64,000 nt of DNA from Massilia sp. erpn. Its GTDB lineage: Bacteria > Pseudomonadota > Gammaproteobacteria > Burkholderiales > Burkholderiaceae_D. The notes beneath the pieces were generated by a model. It had not been told where the DNA came from, did not search any database, and worked only from the letters and a program-made list of their open reading frames with translations. The translations under genes and the position numbers were made by a program. Positions 1-12,800 of the stretch are shown piece by piece. The DNA is taken from NCBI RefSeq assembly GCF_024400215.1, contig NZ_CP053748.1, forward strand, positions 4,712,001 to 4,776,000, given 5' to 3'. Numbering within the stretch: position 1 is the first letter of the stretch; each line of letters starts with the position of its first letter.

Positions 1-2030
1 GCGTGCGCTTCATCTATGCGGCGGAACTGTTCGAAGCGGCCACCATCGCCCGCATGGCGGATGATTACCTGGCCATTCTCGACGCGCTGGCGCATCAAGG
101 CGGGCAGATGGTGGGCGATGTGGCCCTGGTCAGCCAGCAGGAACAGATCCAGCTGGAGGAGTGGGGCGTCAATCCGGTGCGCCATGCCGACGCGGAGCCG
201 GTGCATCGCAGCTTTGAGCGCAATGCGCTGCGCCATCCCGATGCGCCAGCCTTGCTGTTCGGCGATCAGACCCTCAGCTATGCGGAGCTGAACCTCCGCG
301 CCAACCGCCTTGCCCACCGCCTGATGGCGCTGGGCGTGGGGCTGGAGAGCCGGGTCGGCATCGCCGTCGAACGCTCGCTGGACATGATGATTGGCCTGCT
401 GGCGATTCTGAAAACCGGCGCCGCCTATGTGCCGTTGGATACCGACTACCCGGCGGAACGCCTGCGCTATATGGCCGAGGATAGCGGCATCAGCCTGCTG
501 CTCACGCATGGCGCGTTGAGCGCCAGCCTGCCTTTGTCCGCCGTGCCGGTGCTGCTGCTGGACCAGACCGATGTCAGCGCCGAGAGCAGCGCGAATCCAG
601 CCGTGCCGGTGCATGGCGAGAACCTGGCCTACGTGATCTATACCTCCGGCTCGACCGGCAATCCGAAAGGCGCGGCCAACCGCCACCGTTCGTTGTCCAG
701 TTGCATGGCGTGGATGCAGGAGACTTACCACCTGACGCCCGCCGACACGGTGCTGCACAAGGCCGCTTTCGGTTTCGACGTGTCGGTATGGGAGCAGTTC
801 TGGCCATTGACGGCGGGTGCGCGCCTGGCGCTGGCCTTGCCGGGCGATCAGCGCGATCCGGCGCGCTTGGTGGCGCTGATCCAGCAGCATCAGGTCACGA
901 CGGTCAACTTCGTGCCGCCGATGCTGCAGGCCTTCCTGGCGCACGAGGGTATCGAAGCGAGCACGCGGCTCAAGCACATTATCTGCGGTGGTGAGGCCAT
1001 GCCCGCAGAGACGCAGCGCGAGACCTTCGAACGCCTGCGCCGCGCTGGCCTGCACAATCTGTATGGGCCGACCGAAGCGGCGATCCACGTGACGCATTGG
1101 GCCTGCCGCAACGACGGGCAAAGCCTGGTGCCGATCGGCCGCCCGATCAGCGAAACCCATACCTACGTACTGGACGCGGAACTGAATATGGTTCCAGCCG
1201 GGGTGGCGGGAGAGCTGTATCTGGGCGGCGTGGGGCTGGGACGGGGTTATCTGAATCGTCCAGGCCTGAGCGCGGAGCGCTTCGTGGCCGACCCCTTCGA
1301 TCCGCGCGGCGGCCGCCTGTATCGCACCGGGGATCTGGTGCGCTGGAATGGCGAAGGTCAGCTGGAATACCTGGGCCGCATCGATCACCAGTTGAAGATT
1401 CGCGGCTTGCGTATCGAACTGGGCGAGGTCGAGGCGCAACTGCTGGCGCAGCCGGAGGTGCGCGAGGCCGTGGTGCTGGCGCGCGACGGCGCTGGCGGCA
1501 AGCGTCTGGTCGGCTATGTCTCGGCGCACGAAGGCAAGCTGGCCGATGGCGCGGAGCTGAAGGCGCGCCTGGCGTTGCGGCTGCCGGACTATATGGTGCC
1601 GCAGCATATCGCGGTGTTGCCTTCGCTGCCGCTGAGTGCGAACGGCAAGGTGGAGCGCAAGGCGCTGCCCGATGTGGCAATGCCGAACCGCGCCGCCAGC
1701 GAGGCGCCGCAAGGGCAGCTGGAACAGGCGCTGGGCCAGCTCTGGTGCGCCTTGTTGGAACTGGAGAACGTGGGCCGGCGCGACAGCTTCTTTGAACTGG
1801 GCGGCAATTCGCTGCTGCTGCTGCAGTTGCAGCGCCGCCTGGCGCAGCAGCTGGACCTGCATCCCACGGTGGTCGATCTGTTCAAGTATCCGACGCTGGA
1901 AGCATTGGCGGCTTTCCTTGGCAGCGCCGCACCGATGGCACGCTCCACGGCGGAAGTCGATGAACGCGCGAAACGCCAGCGCGGCGCATTTTTACAACGT
2001 AAAGCAGTAGCGGAAAGAGCGCCGACATGA
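1..2030 (+). CDS. NRPS, 5'-truncated: end of C domain, A domain, T domain
   Basis: This is the C-terminal part of a nonribosomal peptide synthetase whose start lies upstream of the window. The first ~40 residues match the end of a condensation domain ([11 protein letters not shown]). An adenylation domain follows, with YTSGSTG near residue 213, a NLYGPTEAA motif and the A10-type motif [10 protein letters not shown] thiolation domain carries its Ser in GGNSL near residue 600. Pocket residues read by eye against GrsA/EntF are D-V-W-N-I-G-L-I-H-K. From memory the nearest known code is that of Thr (DFWNIGMVHK), so the substrate is left open. The stop overlaps the next gene's start (ATGA), so the aminoacyl chain is probably handed to the PKS. 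The same pocket recurs in the second module of the last NRPS. Confidence 0.93.
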   Translation, partial: VRFIYAAELFEAATIARMADDYLAILDALAHQGGQMVGDVALVSQQEQIQLEEWGVNPVRHADAEPVHRSFERNALRHPDAPALLFGDQTLSYAELNLRANRLAHRLMALGVGLESRVGIAVERSLDMMIGLLAILKTGAAYVPLDTDYPAERLRYMAEDSGISLLLTHGALSASLPLSAVPVLLLDQTDVSAESSANPAVPVHGENLAYVIYTSGSTGNPKGAANRHRSLSSCMAWMQETYHLTPADTVLHKAAFGFDVSVWEQFWPLTAGARLALALPGDQRDPARLVALIQQHQVTTVNFVPPMLQAFLAHEGIEASTRLKHIICGGEAMPAETQRETFERLRRAGLHNLYGPTEAAIHVTHWACRNDGQSLVPIGRPISETHTYVLDAELNMVPAGVAGELYLGGVGLGRGYLNRPGLSAERFVADPFDPRGGRLYRTGDLVRWNGEGQLEYLGRIDHQLKIRGLRIELGEVEAQLLAQPEVREAVVLARDGAGGKRLVGYVSAHEGKLADGAELKARLALRLPDYMVPQHIAVLPSLPLSANGKVERKALPDVAMPNRAASEAPQGQLEQALGQLWCALLELENVGRRDSFFELGGNSLLLLQLQRRLAQQLDLHPTVVDLFKYPTLEALAAFLGSAAPMARSTAEVDERAKRQRGAFLQRKAVAERAPT

Positions 2031-5000
2031 ATTTAGCGGACCAAGGCCTGCCGGAGCAGGAAGAATTCACCGGCGTGGAAATCGCCATTGTCGGCATGGC
2101 CGGGCGCTTTCCGGGTGCGGAGAGCGTGGATGCCCTGTGGCGCAATATCCTGAACGGCGTGGAAGCGCGGCGTGCCTTTGACGATGAGCAGTTGCGTACG
2201 CGCGGCGTGGCCGATGCCGCGCTGGCCGATCCGGCCTATGTGAAAGCCGGCATGGTGCTGGATGGCGTGGATCAATTTGACGCCGGTTTCTTTGGCTATT
2301 CTCCGCGCGAGGCCGAACGGCTCGATCCGCAGCAGCGCGTGTTCCTGGAGACTGCCTGGCATGCCCTGGAAAACGCGGGCTATGCGGGAACCGCCACGCC
2401 GGCGCTGACCGGCGTGTATGCGGGCAGCGGCAGCAATCTGTATTTGATGCGCAATCTGCTGCCCGGCGTTGATTGGGCGGCCAGCGATATCGCTTCGCTG
2501 CTTGGACTGATGAATGGCAATGACCAGGGATCGCTGGCGACGCGCATTGCCTACAAACTGAATCTGCGCGGCCCAGCAGTATCGGTGCAGACGGCTTGTT
2601 CGACTTCGCTGGTGGCGGTGCATATGGCTTGCCGCTCCTTGCTGAATTTTGAAAGCGACCTGGCGCTGGCTGGCGGTGTCTGGCTCAACCTGCTGCAGGA
2701 GATGGGCTACCGCCATCAGGCTGGCGCGATTCTGTCGGCTGACGGGCATTGCCGTGCTTTCGATGCGGCTGCTGGCGGCACGGTGATCGGCAGCGGCGCG
2801 GGCATTGTTGTGCTCAAACGTCTGGACGAGGCGCTGCGCGATGGCGATGCCATTCACGCCGTTATCAAAGGTTCCGCGCTGAATAATGACGGCGCGGGCA
2901 AGATGGCGTACAGCGCGCCCAGTGTCGACGGCCAGGCCGAGGTGATTCAATCGGCGCTGGCGATGGCTGGCGTGGATGCCGGCAGCATCGGCTATGTGGA
3001 AGCGCACGGCACCGGCACTGCCTTGGGTGATCCAGTGGAAATTGCCGCCTTGACCCAGGCTTTCCGCGCCAGCACGCAGAAAAGCGGCTATTGCGCCATC
3101 GGCTCGGTGAAGACGAATATCGGCCACCTGGATGCGGCGGCGGGCGTCGCTGGCCTGATCAAGGCCGTGCTGGCCCTGAAGCACCGCACGCTGCCGCCAA
3201 GCCTGAATTTTGAGCAGCCGAATCCCCAGATCGATTTTTCTGCCAGCCCCTTTTACGTGAACACGCAAGCCCGCTCCTGGGCGGCGGATGGCGCGCCGCG
3301 CCGCGCTGGCGTCAGCTCTTTCGGCATGGGCGGCACGAATGCTCATGTGGTACTGGAAGAGGCGCCCAGGCTTGCGGTGCCGGGGGAGCCGGCCGGGCAG
3401 CCGGACCAGCTGCTGCTGCTGCTGTCGGCGCGCAGCGCCAATGCTTTGGATGAAACTATCGCGCGGCTGGCAAGCCATCTGGAGCAGCACGCGGAGCAGG
3501 CCTTGGGCGATGTCGCGCACACACTGCATGGCGGGCGGCGCCACTTCGCGTACCGCGCCGTTGTGCTGGCTCGTGACCATGCCCAGGCGGCGCAGGCGCT
3601 GGCCGGCAGCGGCGGCTCGCTCACACGAGGCCAGGCCATGGCTGAAGCCCCGGCTGTCGCCTTCCTTTTCCCGGGCCAGGGTGCGCAGCACGTCGATATG
3701 GGCCGCGACCTGTACCTGACGAACAGCGTGATGCGCGATAGCGTGGACCGCTGCTGCGTACTGCTGAAGGAGCGTCTCGGCCTTGATCTACGCGATCTGA
3801 TGTATCCGGCGGAAGGTGGGGAAGAGGAAGCTGCCGCGCGGCTGGAGCAGACCGCCTATACCCAGCCGGCGCTTTTCGTGCTGGAATATGCGATGGCGCA
3901 GATGTGGCTTAGCCGTGGCGTGCGTCCCGATGCGTTGCTGGGGCATAGCATCGGCGAGTATGTGGCGGCCTGTCTGGCCGGCGTATTTACGCTGGAAGAT
4001 GCGCTGGCCATCGTTGCCGAACGCGGACGTTTGCTGCAGGCGAGCACCGAAGGCGCCATGCTGGCCGTCAGCCTACCGGAAACGCAACTGGCCTTCTGCC
4101 GGGATGCCGGATGCGATATCGCGGCCGTCAACGCGGCCGACCTATGCGTCTTGGCCGGTCCTGTCGTTGCCGTTGAAGCGGTTGAGCGTCAACTTGCTGG
4201 ACGAGGCGTGGGAACGCGCCGTCTGCACGTCAGCCGCGGCTTCCATTCCACGCTGGTCGAACCGGTGCTGGCCGAATTCGAAGCCTTGCTGCGCAAAGTT
4301 GCGCTGCAAGTGCCCAGGATTCCATTCATTTCCAATCTGAGCGGAAACTGGATCAAGGCGGAAGAAGCTTGTGACCCTGTCTACTGGCTGCGCCATATGC
4401 GTGGCACGGTGCGTTTCGCCGATGGCTTGACAACTCTGCTGGAGAAACCCAACCGCCTGCTGCTGGAAGTCGGCCCGGGCGAAACGTTGAGCAGTCTCGC
4501 GCGCCGCCATGCGCTGGCGGCAGAGCGTCCGGTGCTCGCCACGCAGGCGCATCCGGCGCGGCGCAGCCAGAACGCGCAGCAGCATGCGCTTTGCCTGGCG
4601 CAGCTTTGGGTAGCCGGAGTCGAGCTGAATGCAGCGGCGCTGGGCATAGTCGGAAAACGGCGCGTTGCTTTGCCGGGATATTCCTTCGAACGCCAGTCAT
4701 ACTGGGCCGATACCACCCCGATAAAGGTCGAGAAAGCGCGCGGCATGGACGACTGGTTCCTGCGTCCTGTGTGGAAACGTGCCTTGCCCTTGAATTCCGT
4801 TGACGAGCTACGCTGCAGCCCGGTACTGCTGCTGGCCGATGAAACCAGTTTCGCCGACAAGCTGGCCGACCGCCTGCTGGCGCAAGGGCGGGAGATGGTC
4901 CGGGTTGAACGTGGCTCGGGTTTTGAACGCATTGCGGCCAATTGCTATGCCGTACGGCCCGGTGATGCGGGCGATCTGGCGCAACTGCTCCAGGCGCTGC

Positions 5001-6502
5001 AATCCGCCGCAGCCATCGATGTATGCCATATGTGGGCGCTGAATTCAGGAAGCCAGCCGGATGCTCTGGAGCGCGGCTTCCATAGCCTGCTGGCTTTGGC
5101 ACAGGCATTGGATGGCGCCGGTGTTGGCGCCGCTGCGATTACGGTGCTGAGCGACGGGTTGGCAGATGTCACCGGGATGGAACAACTGCATCCGCAGCAG
5201 GCTGCCCTGTATGGTCCCTGCAAGGTGATACCACAGGAGTACCCGAACATCTCGTGCCGGCTGCTGGATATTGTGCTGCCCGCGGCCGGTAGCGCCAGTG
5301 AGCAGACCTTGGCGAGCCAGGTGGTCGGCGAAATGAATGCGCCCCGGGGTGAAATGCTTGCAGCCTATCGCGGGCCGCATCGCTGGCTCAAGGAATACGA
5401 AGCGCTGCCAAGATCGATTGCGGCAGACCAGCGCTTGCGCCGCCATGGCGTGTATCTGATCACGGGTGGCGCGGGTGGTGTTGGCATGGTGCTGGCCCGA
5501 TATCTGGCGCGGACGTGGCAGGCAAAGCTGGTTCTGGCGAGCCGTAGCGTCTTGCCGTCCGATGCGCCGGTCTTGCAGGAGCTGGAGGCGCTGGGCGCTG
5601 AAGTGCTGGCCGTTCAAGCCGATGTTGGCGACGCTGGGCAAATGGTGGCCGCCGTCGCCGCTACCCGCGCCAGGTTTGGCGCCTTGAATGGCGTGATTCA
5701 CGCCGCTGGTATCGCTGGGGGAGGCCTGATCGCTACCAAACAGCGTGCCAGCGTGGAAAAGGTGTTTGCGCCAAAACTGCAAGGCACCATGGTTCTGCTG
5801 GAAGCAGTGAAGGACGAGGCATTGGATTTTGTTCTGTTCTGTTCTTCGCTGACGGCCGTCACGGGCGGCTTTGCGCAAGCCGACTACTGCGCCGCGAACG
5901 CTGTCCTGGATGCGCTGTCGCAGCGCGCCACCAGCGGCGAAGGCCCTTGGCTGGTTTCAGTCAACTGGGACGTCTGGCGCGATCTGGGCATGGCGGCCGG
6001 ACAGCAGCTGCCGGACGATGAAGGCATAGCCGCAGCAGATGCCGGTCCTCTGCTGGAACGCATTCTCTCCGGCCCGCAGCTGCCGCAGGTGCTGATATCG
6101 ACCATTGGGCTGGAACGGCAGATGGCGCGTGGCGCATCGATGGAACTGGCGGATCGTCTGTTGCCTGAACCGGCGCCACGCCGCCAGCAGCATGCGCGTC
6201 CTGCCTTGTCCGAGGCATATGCCGAACCGGCCGGTCCTCTGGAAGAAGGCCTGGCTGCGCTATGGAGCGAATTCCTTGGTATTGCGCCGGTCGGAGCCAA
6301 CGACAATCTGTTCGAACTCGGTGGTGATTCGCTGCTTGCCATTCAACTGCTGGCCAAGGTGCGTAGCGCATATGGCGTTGAGCTGCATCCGGCTGGCTTT
6401 TTCAAGAATCCGACGGTTGCCGCGCTGGCGGTGATGGTCGAAACCCGAATGATAGAAGACATCGAGCGCGCCGAGGCGGCTGCGGTGTCTCCACAGCTGT
6501 AA
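2027..6502 (+). CDS. Type I PKS module KS-AT-KR-ACP inside the siderophore assembly line
   Basis: This 1491-residue modular polyketide synthase adds one C2 unit to the peptide chain. The KS domain (about residues 15-445) has active Cys191 in TACSTSLVA, then EAHGTGT and KTNIGHL. The AT domain (about 545-860) has [10 protein letters not shown] and a GFHS motif, which fits malonyl-CoA rather than methylmalonyl-CoA. The KR domain (about 1140-1330) has GGAGGVG and an SS...YCAAN catalytic pattern. The ACP has GGDSL near residue 1427. There is no DH or ER, so the beta-hydroxyl should remain. Placed between NRPS modules, it would turn the preceding amino acid into a 4-amino-3-hydroxy acid, as in statine units. 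Amino-acid-plus-ketide units are known in lipopeptide siderophores such as variochelin. The start overlaps the upstream stop by 4 nt. Confidence 0.94.
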   Translation: MNLADQGLPEQEEFTGVEIAIVGMAGRFPGAESVDALWRNILNGVEARRAFDDEQLRTRGVADAALADPAYVKAGMVLDGVDQFDAGFFGYSPREAERLDPQQRVFLETAWHALENAGYAGTATPALTGVYAGSGSNLYLMRNLLPGVDWAASDIASLLGLMNGNDQGSLATRIAYKLNLRGPAVSVQTACSTSLVAVHMACRSLLNFESDLALAGGVWLNLLQEMGYRHQAGAILSADGHCRAFDAAAGGTVIGSGAGIVVLKRLDEALRDGDAIHAVIKGSALNNDGAGKMAYSAPSVDGQAEVIQSALAMAGVDAGSIGYVEAHGTGTALGDPVEIAALTQAFRASTQKSGYCAIGSVKTNIGHLDAAAGVAGLIKAVLALKHRTLPPSLNFEQPNPQIDFSASPFYVNTQARSWAADGAPRRAGVSSFGMGGTNAHVVLEEAPRLAVPGEPAGQPDQLLLLLSARSANALDETIARLASHLEQHAEQALGDVAHTLHGGRRHFAYRAVVLARDHAQAAQALAGSGGSLTRGQAMAEAPAVAFLFPGQGAQHVDMGRDLYLTNSVMRDSVDRCCVLLKERLGLDLRDLMYPAEGGEEEAAARLEQTAYTQPALFVLEYAMAQMWLSRGVRPDALLGHSIGEYVAACLAGVFTLEDALAIVAERGRLLQASTEGAMLAVSLPETQLAFCRDAGCDIAAVNAADLCVLAGPVVAVEAVERQLAGRGVGTRRLHVSRGFHSTLVEPVLAEFEALLRKVALQVPRIPFISNLSGNWIKAEEACDPVYWLRHMRGTVRFADGLTTLLEKPNRLLLEVGPGETLSSLARRHALAAERPVLATQAHPARRSQNAQQHALCLAQLWVAGVELNAAALGIVGKRRVALPGYSFERQSYWADTTPIKVEKARGMDDWFLRPVWKRALPLNSVDELRCSPVLLLADETSFADKLADRLLAQGREMVRVERGSGFERIAANCYAVRPGDAGDLAQLLQALQSAAAIDVCHMWALNSGSQPDALERGFHSLLALAQALDGAGVGAAAITVLSDGLADVTGMEQLHPQQAALYGPCKVIPQEYPNISCRLLDIVLPAAGSASEQTLASQVVGEMNAPRGEMLAAYRGPHRWLKEYEALPRSIAADQRLRRHGVYLITGGAGGVGMVLARYLARTWQAKLVLASRSVLPSDAPVLQELEALGAEVLAVQADVGDAGQMVAAVAATRARFGALNGVIHAAGIAGGGLIATKQRASVEKVFAPKLQGTMVLLEAVKDEALDFVLFCSSLTAVTGGFAQADYCAANAVLDALSQRATSGEGPWLVSVNWDVWRDLGMAAGQQLPDDEGIAAADAGPLLERILSGPQLPQVLISTIGLERQMARGASMELADRLLPEPAPRRQQHARPALSEAYAEPAGPLEEGLAALWSEFLGIAPVGANDNLFELGGDSLLAIQLLAKVRSAYGVELHPAGFFKNPTVAALAVMVETRMIEDIERAEAAAVSPQL

Positions 6503-6513
6503 AGGTTCCTTCA

Positions 6514-9500
6514 ATGTCCGATATGAACACCCTGGCCGCATTGCGTGCACGGCTCAGCCCTGCGCAACTGGCGAAACTCCAGGCGCGCCTGAGCGGCGCC
6601 GCCAAACCCGCTGCAGGCCTCACACCGGCGCAAGCCATACCACGCCGAGCCTCCGGCGGTACGGCTGAACTTTCCTTCTCCCAGCAGCGTCAGTGGTTCC
6701 TGTGGCAGCTCGATCAGGATAGTGCGGCCTATCATTTGAGCGGCGGCTTACGTTTCAGCGGTCACCTGGATGCCGAAGCATTGCGTGCCAGCCTGGAGGC
6801 GTTGATAGTCCGCCATCCATCCCTGCGAACGGTATTCCGCCAGGAGCAGGATGGCAGCCTGCGCCAACTGGTGCAGGCGCCTCCTGCCGTTGGACTGCCT
6901 TGCCAGACAATGAGCGGCAGCGCACTGGATGAAGAAATACGCCGCCTCTGCGCCAAGTCCTTCGACCTCGCAAGCGGCCCTTTGCTGCGCGCGGCCCTGT
7001 TCAAGGTGGACGAGGATGAACACCAGCTGGTGGTGGTCATGCATCATATTGTCTCGGACGGCTATTCCACGCAGCTGATCCTGGATGAACTGGCGCAGCG
7101 ATACGCCGCTAGCGTGCAGGGAAGGGCGCTGCAACTGCCTGAACTGCCGATTGAGTATTCTGATTACGCGGTATGGCAGCGCAATCTGCTAGCGGGCGTG
7201 GAAGGCGAACGGCAACTGGCCTGGTGGAGGGATATGTTGGGGGCGCACCAGCCCGCACTGAATCTGCAAACCGCCCGTCCGCGCCACGCTGAAACGACGT
7301 ATGGTGCGGCCCGCCATGCCGTCCAGCTGCCATTCGAACTGGCTGCGGCATTGCGGCGCCAGGCGCAAAATCATGGGGCGACCTTTTTTACTGCGCTGCT
7401 TACGGCGTTTCAAGCCCTTTTGTTCCGCTACAGCGGCCAGACCGATATACGTGTCGGCGTCCCGGTCGCCAACCGCCATCACGCGGAGACGGCGGGCTTG
7501 GTCGGCTTCTTTGTGAATACTCAGGTGCTGCCGGCGCGTTTGAACGCGAAGCTGCCGCTGGCGCGGCTGCTGGAGCAGACCCGCGACAATGCGCTTGGCG
7601 CCCAGGCACACCAGGATTTGCCGCTGGACTGGCTGGTCGACGCCATGCAGGTGGAACGCAGCCTGACCGGCAATCCATTGTTCCAGGTGATGTTCAACCA
7701 TCTGCGGCTGGATCATGGCTCTCTGGCTCAATGGCCGGGCCTTGCGGTGGAGCGTGTCGACTTCGCCGAACAGAATGTGCAAAGCGAGCTGTCGCTGACA
7801 ACTTACGAAAGCTCGGGTGGCAGCGTGACGGCCAGCTTCAGCTACGCGCCGGAACTGTTCGATGCAGCCTATATCGAAGGCATGGCGGAACATTATCTGG
7901 TGCTGCTGCAAGCCCTGGCAGACAACCCGGAGCAGGCGCTGGGTGAAATCAAGCTGCTGAGCGAAGTGCAGCAAGCCCGTTTGGCGCAATGGGGCGATAA
8001 CCGCAGACATCATGATGGCGAGGAGCCGGTCCAATGTCTGTTCGAATTGCAGGCCGCGGCGCGTCCGCAGAACTGCGCACTGCTGTTTGGCGAGGCGTCG
8101 CTGAGCTATGGTGAGTTGAATGCGCGCGCCAACCGCCTGGCCCATCATCTGATCCAGCTTGGCGTGCGGCCGGAGAGCAAGGTTGGCATCGCGCTGGAAC
8201 GTTCCTTCGAGATGGTGGTCGGCCTGCTGGCTATCCTCAAGGCGAGTGGCGCCTACGTGCCGCTCGATCCCGAGTATCCGGCCGAACGCCTGCGCTATAT
8301 GGTCGAAGACAGCGGCATCAACCTGCTGCTGACGCATAGCCAGCTGCTGCCGCAGTTCCGCCACGACGGTGTGGCCGCGCTGGCCCTCGATCAATTGGAG
8401 CTGGGCGGCCAGCCGGAACATAATCCGGCCCCCGCGCTGAATGGCGAGAATCTGGCTTATGTGATCTACACCTCCGGTTCGACCGGCAGACCCAAAGGTG
8501 CGGCCAACCGCCATCGCTCCTTGTACAACCGGCTGGCCTGGATGCAGCAGGCTTACCGGCTGACGCCCGCCGACACGGTGCTGCAAAAGACCCCGTTCAG
8601 CTTTGATGTCTCGGTGTGGGAATTCTTCTGGCCCCTGATGATAGGGGCGCGGCTGGCGATTGCCGCGCCGGGCGAGCATCGTGAACCGGCACGCCTGCGC
8701 GAGCTGATTTGCCGGCATCAGGTAACGACCCTGCATTTCGTGCCGTCGATGCTGCAAGCCTTCCTGGCGCATGAGGGCGTGGCGGACTGCCGCAGCCTGG
8801 CGCGCATTGTCTGCAGCGGCGAGGCACTGCCTGCCGAGGCGCAGAACGGCGTCTTCAAGCTGCTGCCGCAGGCGGCACTCTACAACCTGTATGGCCCGAC
8901 CGAAGCGGCCATCGACGTGACCCACTGGACTTGCCGCGCCGATGGGAGCAGTCAGGTGCCGATCGGCCAGCCGATCAGCCAGACCAAAACCTATGTGCTG
9001 GATGGAGAGCTGAATCTGGTGCCGGCCGGTGTGGCGGGCGAGCTGTATCTGGGCGGGATCGGCCTGGCGCGCGGCTATCTGGAGCGTCCCGCGCTGACTT
9101 CGGAGCGTTTCGTGGCCGATCCTTTCGATCCGCTGGGCGGACGCTTGTATCGCACCGGTGACCTGGTGCGCTGGAATGGCGAAGGCCAGCTGGAATATCT
9201 GGGCCGCCTTGACCATCAGGTGAAGATACGCGGCCTGCGCATCGAACTGGGCGAGATCGAAGCGCAATTGCTGGCGCAGCCGGAGCTGCGCGAGGCGGTG
9301 GTGGTGGCGCGCGAAGGCGCGGCAGGAGCGCGGCTGGTGGCCTATGTTTCGCCGCAGACTGGCGTGGACTGCGAAGCAAGCTCGTTGTGCGAGCGCCTGG
9401 CACAGCTGCTGCCGGACTACATGGTGCCAGGCGCCATCGTGGTGCTGGAGGCACTGCCGCTCAACGCCAACGGAAAAATTGACCGCAAGGCCTTGCCCGA

Positions 9501-9825
9501 ACCGGAACTGCCCCAGGCATTCCGCTACGAAGCCCCGCAGGATGGCATGGAAGCGGCGCTGGCGGCTCTGTGGGCCGAGTTGCTGGGCATGGACCGCATT
9601 GGCCGCAACGATAACTTTTTCCAGCTGGGTGGGCATTCGCTTCTGGCGGTTCAGTTGACGGCCCGCATTCAGCGGGATATGCAGTTTGAACTGAGCGTCA
9701 AGGATGTATTCCGTTATCCCGCCCTTGCAGAGATGGCGCGGCATATCGGCGCTCAGCACGGAAAGTCCAATGAACAGGCCTTGGCCGATCTTGATTCCTT
9801 TATCGATAGTTTGGAGAATGTTTGA
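6514..9825 (+). CDS. NRPS single module C-A-T, predicted serine
   Basis: This 1103-residue single-module NRPS has a C domain (about residues 45-480) with catalytic HHIVSDG, an A domain (about 520-1000) and a T domain with GGHSL near residue 1040. The A-domain pocket reads D-V-W-H-V-S-L-I-D-K, a standard serine code. Its C domain follows the PKS ACP, so it should join Ser to the ketide-extended residue. The start ATG lies 11 nt after the PKS stop, with an AAAGG ribosome site. The stop overlaps the next gene (TGATG), so the operon is translationally coupled. The A domain is almost identical at the DNA level to the first A domain of the next gene. Confidence 0.94.
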   Translation: MSDMNTLAALRARLSPAQLAKLQARLSGAAKPAAGLTPAQAIPRRASGGTAELSFSQQRQWFLWQLDQDSAAYHLSGGLRFSGHLDAEALRASLEALIVRHPSLRTVFRQEQDGSLRQLVQAPPAVGLPCQTMSGSALDEEIRRLCAKSFDLASGPLLRAALFKVDEDEHQLVVVMHHIVSDGYSTQLILDELAQRYAASVQGRALQLPELPIEYSDYAVWQRNLLAGVEGERQLAWWRDMLGAHQPALNLQTARPRHAETTYGAARHAVQLPFELAAALRRQAQNHGATFFTALLTAFQALLFRYSGQTDIRVGVPVANRHHAETAGLVGFFVNTQVLPARLNAKLPLARLLEQTRDNALGAQAHQDLPLDWLVDAMQVERSLTGNPLFQVMFNHLRLDHGSLAQWPGLAVERVDFAEQNVQSELSLTTYESSGGSVTASFSYAPELFDAAYIEGMAEHYLVLLQALADNPEQALGEIKLLSEVQQARLAQWGDNRRHHDGEEPVQCLFELQAAARPQNCALLFGEASLSYGELNARANRLAHHLIQLGVRPESKVGIALERSFEMVVGLLAILKASGAYVPLDPEYPAERLRYMVEDSGINLLLTHSQLLPQFRHDGVAALALDQLELGGQPEHNPAPALNGENLAYVIYTSGSTGRPKGAANRHRSLYNRLAWMQQAYRLTPADTVLQKTPFSFDVSVWEFFWPLMIGARLAIAAPGEHREPARLRELICRHQVTTLHFVPSMLQAFLAHEGVADCRSLARIVCSGEALPAEAQNGVFKLLPQAALYNLYGPTEAAIDVTHWTCRADGSSQVPIGQPISQTKTYVLDGELNLVPAGVAGELYLGGIGLARGYLERPALTSERFVADPFDPLGGRLYRTGDLVRWNGEGQLEYLGRLDHQVKIRGLRIELGEIEAQLLAQPELREAVVVAREGAAGARLVAYVSPQTGVDCEASSLCERLAQLLPDYMVPGAIVVLEALPLNANGKIDRKALPEPELPQAFRYEAPQDGMEAALAALWAELLGMDRIGRNDNFFQLGGHSLLAVQLTARIQRDMQFELSVKDVFRYPALAEMARHIGAQHGKSNEQALADLDSFIDSLENV
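8074..9470 (+). repeat. Near-identical serine A-domain tract, copy 1
   Basis: About 1.4 kb of the A domain matches positions 11406-12802 with a constant 3332-nt offset and no indels in the stretches compared. Differences are a few scattered substitutions, for example agt versus ggc near 8245. The flanking C-domain sequence is much less alike. This pattern suggests recent duplication or gene conversion between the two Ser-activating modules. Confidence 0.85.
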
Positions 9826-12800
9826 TGAGTGACGTCGCAACGCGCCGTATTGCGGAGAAATTTGCGCAACTGTCCGCCGGGCAGCGCCGTGCGGTGTACC
9901 AGCGCCTGAGAGCGGACGGCATGAGTATCGGCCAGTTTCCGATTCTGAAGCGCGACGGATCGGCAGCGCAGGCCTGTTCCTTGTCATACGCCCAGGCGCG
10001 CCAATGGTTCCTATGGCAGCTGGATCCATCCAGCACGGCCTACCATATCGCCGGCGCACTTGCGTTAAAGGGAGAGTTGAATGCTGCTGCCGTGCACAGC
10101 GCATTTTCCGCGCTGGTGGCGCGCCACGAAGCCTTGCGCACAGTATTCCAGCCAGGCAGCGATGGCCTGGCCGAGCAAGCTATCCTGCCGCAGCTGGAGC
10201 TGGATATTGAGCTGGCCGATCTGAGTGCACTGCCGGAAGACGAACGCGAAGCGCGCGTACGGCAGGAAGCCATGCGCATCAGCCAGCAGAGCTTCGACCT
10301 GACCCAAGGCCCGCTGCTGCGGGTCGGCCTGATCAAGTCCGCCGCCGATGCGCATGTGCTGGTGGTGGTCATGCACCATATCATTTCCGATGGCTGGTCG
10401 ATGCAGATCATCGTCGACGAATTCGCCGCGCTGTACCGCGCTGCCGTGCAAGAGGGCGCCGCAGCGCTGGCTGAGTTGCCGATCCAGTACGCGGACTACG
10501 CCATATGGCAGCGTAGCTGGATGGAAGCAGGGGAGCAGGAGCGCCAGCTCGCCTATTGGACAGAGCAATTGGGGACGGAGCAGGCGGTCCTGCAATTGCC
10601 GGCCGATCGGCTGCGCCGCGCCGATGGCGTCTACCGCGCCGCGCGCCACAGCGTCACGCTGCCTTCCGAGCTGGCATCCAATCTGCGGAAACGCGCGCAA
10701 ACGCAGGGTGCGACCCTGTTCATGGCTTTGCTGTCCGGCTTCCAGGCTTTGCTGAACCGCTATACAGGACAGGCTGATGTCCGCATCGGCGTGCCGATCG
10801 CCAACCGCCATCGCGTGGAAAGCGAACGCGTGATCGGCTTCTTCGTCAATACGCAGGTGCTGCGCAACCGGCTGCATGGCCGTATCAGCCTGGAGCAGGC
10901 GCTGGCGCAAACGCGCGAAGCCGCCCTGGGTGCGCAGGAGCATCAGGATCTGCCGTATGAGCAGTTGGTGGAGGCGTTGCAGCCGGAGCGCAGCTTGAGC
11001 GGCAATCCGCTGTTCCAGGTGATGTTCAATCATCAACGTACCGACTACCATGCCTTGCAGCAGTTGCCGGGGCTGGAGCTGAACGACTATGCGTTGGATC
11101 GCCAACAGGCGCAGTTTGAGCTGACGCTGGATACGCGGGAAGATGAAAACGGGGTGCTGATCGCCACCTTCAGCTATGCTGCCGAGCTATTCGACGAGGC
11201 AACCATCGCGCGCTTTGCGCAGCATTACCAGGTGATTCTGCAAGCCCTGAGCGACAATCCGGAGCAATTGCTGGGCGATGTCGAGCTGCTGGATGAGGCG
11301 CAGCATGCCCAGTTGCAGCAATGGGGCGACAACCGCGCACACCATGATGGTGAACAGCCGGTGCATCGCCTGTTTGAAAAGCTGGCCGATAGCCAGCCGG
11401 AATCCTGCGCACTGCTGTTTGGCGAGGCATCGTTGAGCTATGGCGAGCTGAATGCTCGTGCCAACCGCTTGGCCCATCATCTGATCCAGCTTGGCGTGCG
11501 GCCGGAGAGCAAGGTCGGCATCGCGCTGGAACGTTCCTTCGAGATGGTGGTCGGCCTGCTGGCTATCCTCAAGGCGGGCGGCGCCTACGTGCCGCTCGAT
11601 CCCGAGTATCCGGCCGAACGCCTGCGCTATATGGTCGAAGACAGCGGCATCAACCTGCTGCTGACGCATAGCCAGCTGCTGCCGCAGTTCCGCCACGACG
11701 GTGTGGCCGCGCTGGCCCTCGATCAATTGGAGCTGGGCGGCCAGCCGGAACATAATCCGGCCCCCGCGCTGAATGGCGAGAATCTGGCCTATGTGATCTA
11801 CACCTCCGGTTCGACCGGCAGACCAAAAGGTGCGGCCAACCGCCATCGCTCCTTGTACAACCGGCTGGCGTGGATGCAGCAGGCTTACCGGCTGACGCCT
11901 GCCGACACGGTGCTGCAAAAGACCCCGTTCAGCTTCGATGTCTCGGTGTGGGAATTCTTCTGGCCCCTGATGATGGGCGCGCGGCTGGCGATTGCCGCGC
12001 CGGGCGAGCATCGTGAACCGGCACGCTTGCGCGAGCTGATTTGCCGGCACCAGGTCACGACCCTGCATTTCGTGCCGTCGATGCTGCAAGCCTTCCTGGC
12101 GCATGAAGGTGTGGCGGACTGCCGCAGCCTGGCGCGCATTGTCTGCAGCGGCGAGGCACTGCCTGCCGAGGCGCAGAACGGCGTCTTCAAGCTCCTGCCA
12201 CAGGCGGCACTCTACAACCTGTATGGCCCGACCGAAGCGGCCATCGACGTGACCCACTGGACTTGCCGCGCCGATGGGAGCAGCCAGGTGCCGATCGGCC
12301 AGCCGATCAGTCAGACCAAAACCTATGTGCTGGATGGCGAGCTGAATCTGGTGCCGGCCGGTGTGGCGGGCGAGCTGTATCTGGGCGGGATCGGCCTGGC
12401 GCGCGGCTATCTGGAGCGTCCCGCGCTGACTTCGGAGCGTTTCGTGGCCGATCCTTTCGACCCGCTGGGCGGACGCTTGTACCGTACCGGTGACCTGGTG
12501 CGCTGGAATGGCGAAGGCCAGCTGGAATATCTGGGCCGCCTTGACCATCAGGTGAAGATACGCGGCCTGCGCATCGAACTGGGCGAGATCGAAGCGCAGT
12601 TGCTGGCGCAGCCGGAGCTGCGCGAGGCGGTGGTGATGGCGCGCGAAGGCGCGGCCGGAACGCGGTTGGTGGCCTATGTTTCGCCGCAGACTGGCGTGGA
12701 CTGCGAAGCGAGCCTGCTGCGCGAGCGTCTGGCGCAGCTGCTGCCGGACTATATGGTGCCAAGCGCCATCGTGGTGCTGGAGGCACTGCCGCTCAACGCC

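Noticed and set aside
2033..3691. Minus-strand open frame of 552 codons opposite the PKS KS domain
   Set aside because: It is antisense shadow of a conserved KS; no ribosome site or family match seen.
7189..10104. Minus-strand open frame of 971 codons opposite the NRPS genes
   Set aside because: It is antisense to clear C-A-T domains and has no recognisable domain; long antisense frames are common in GC-rich coding DNA.
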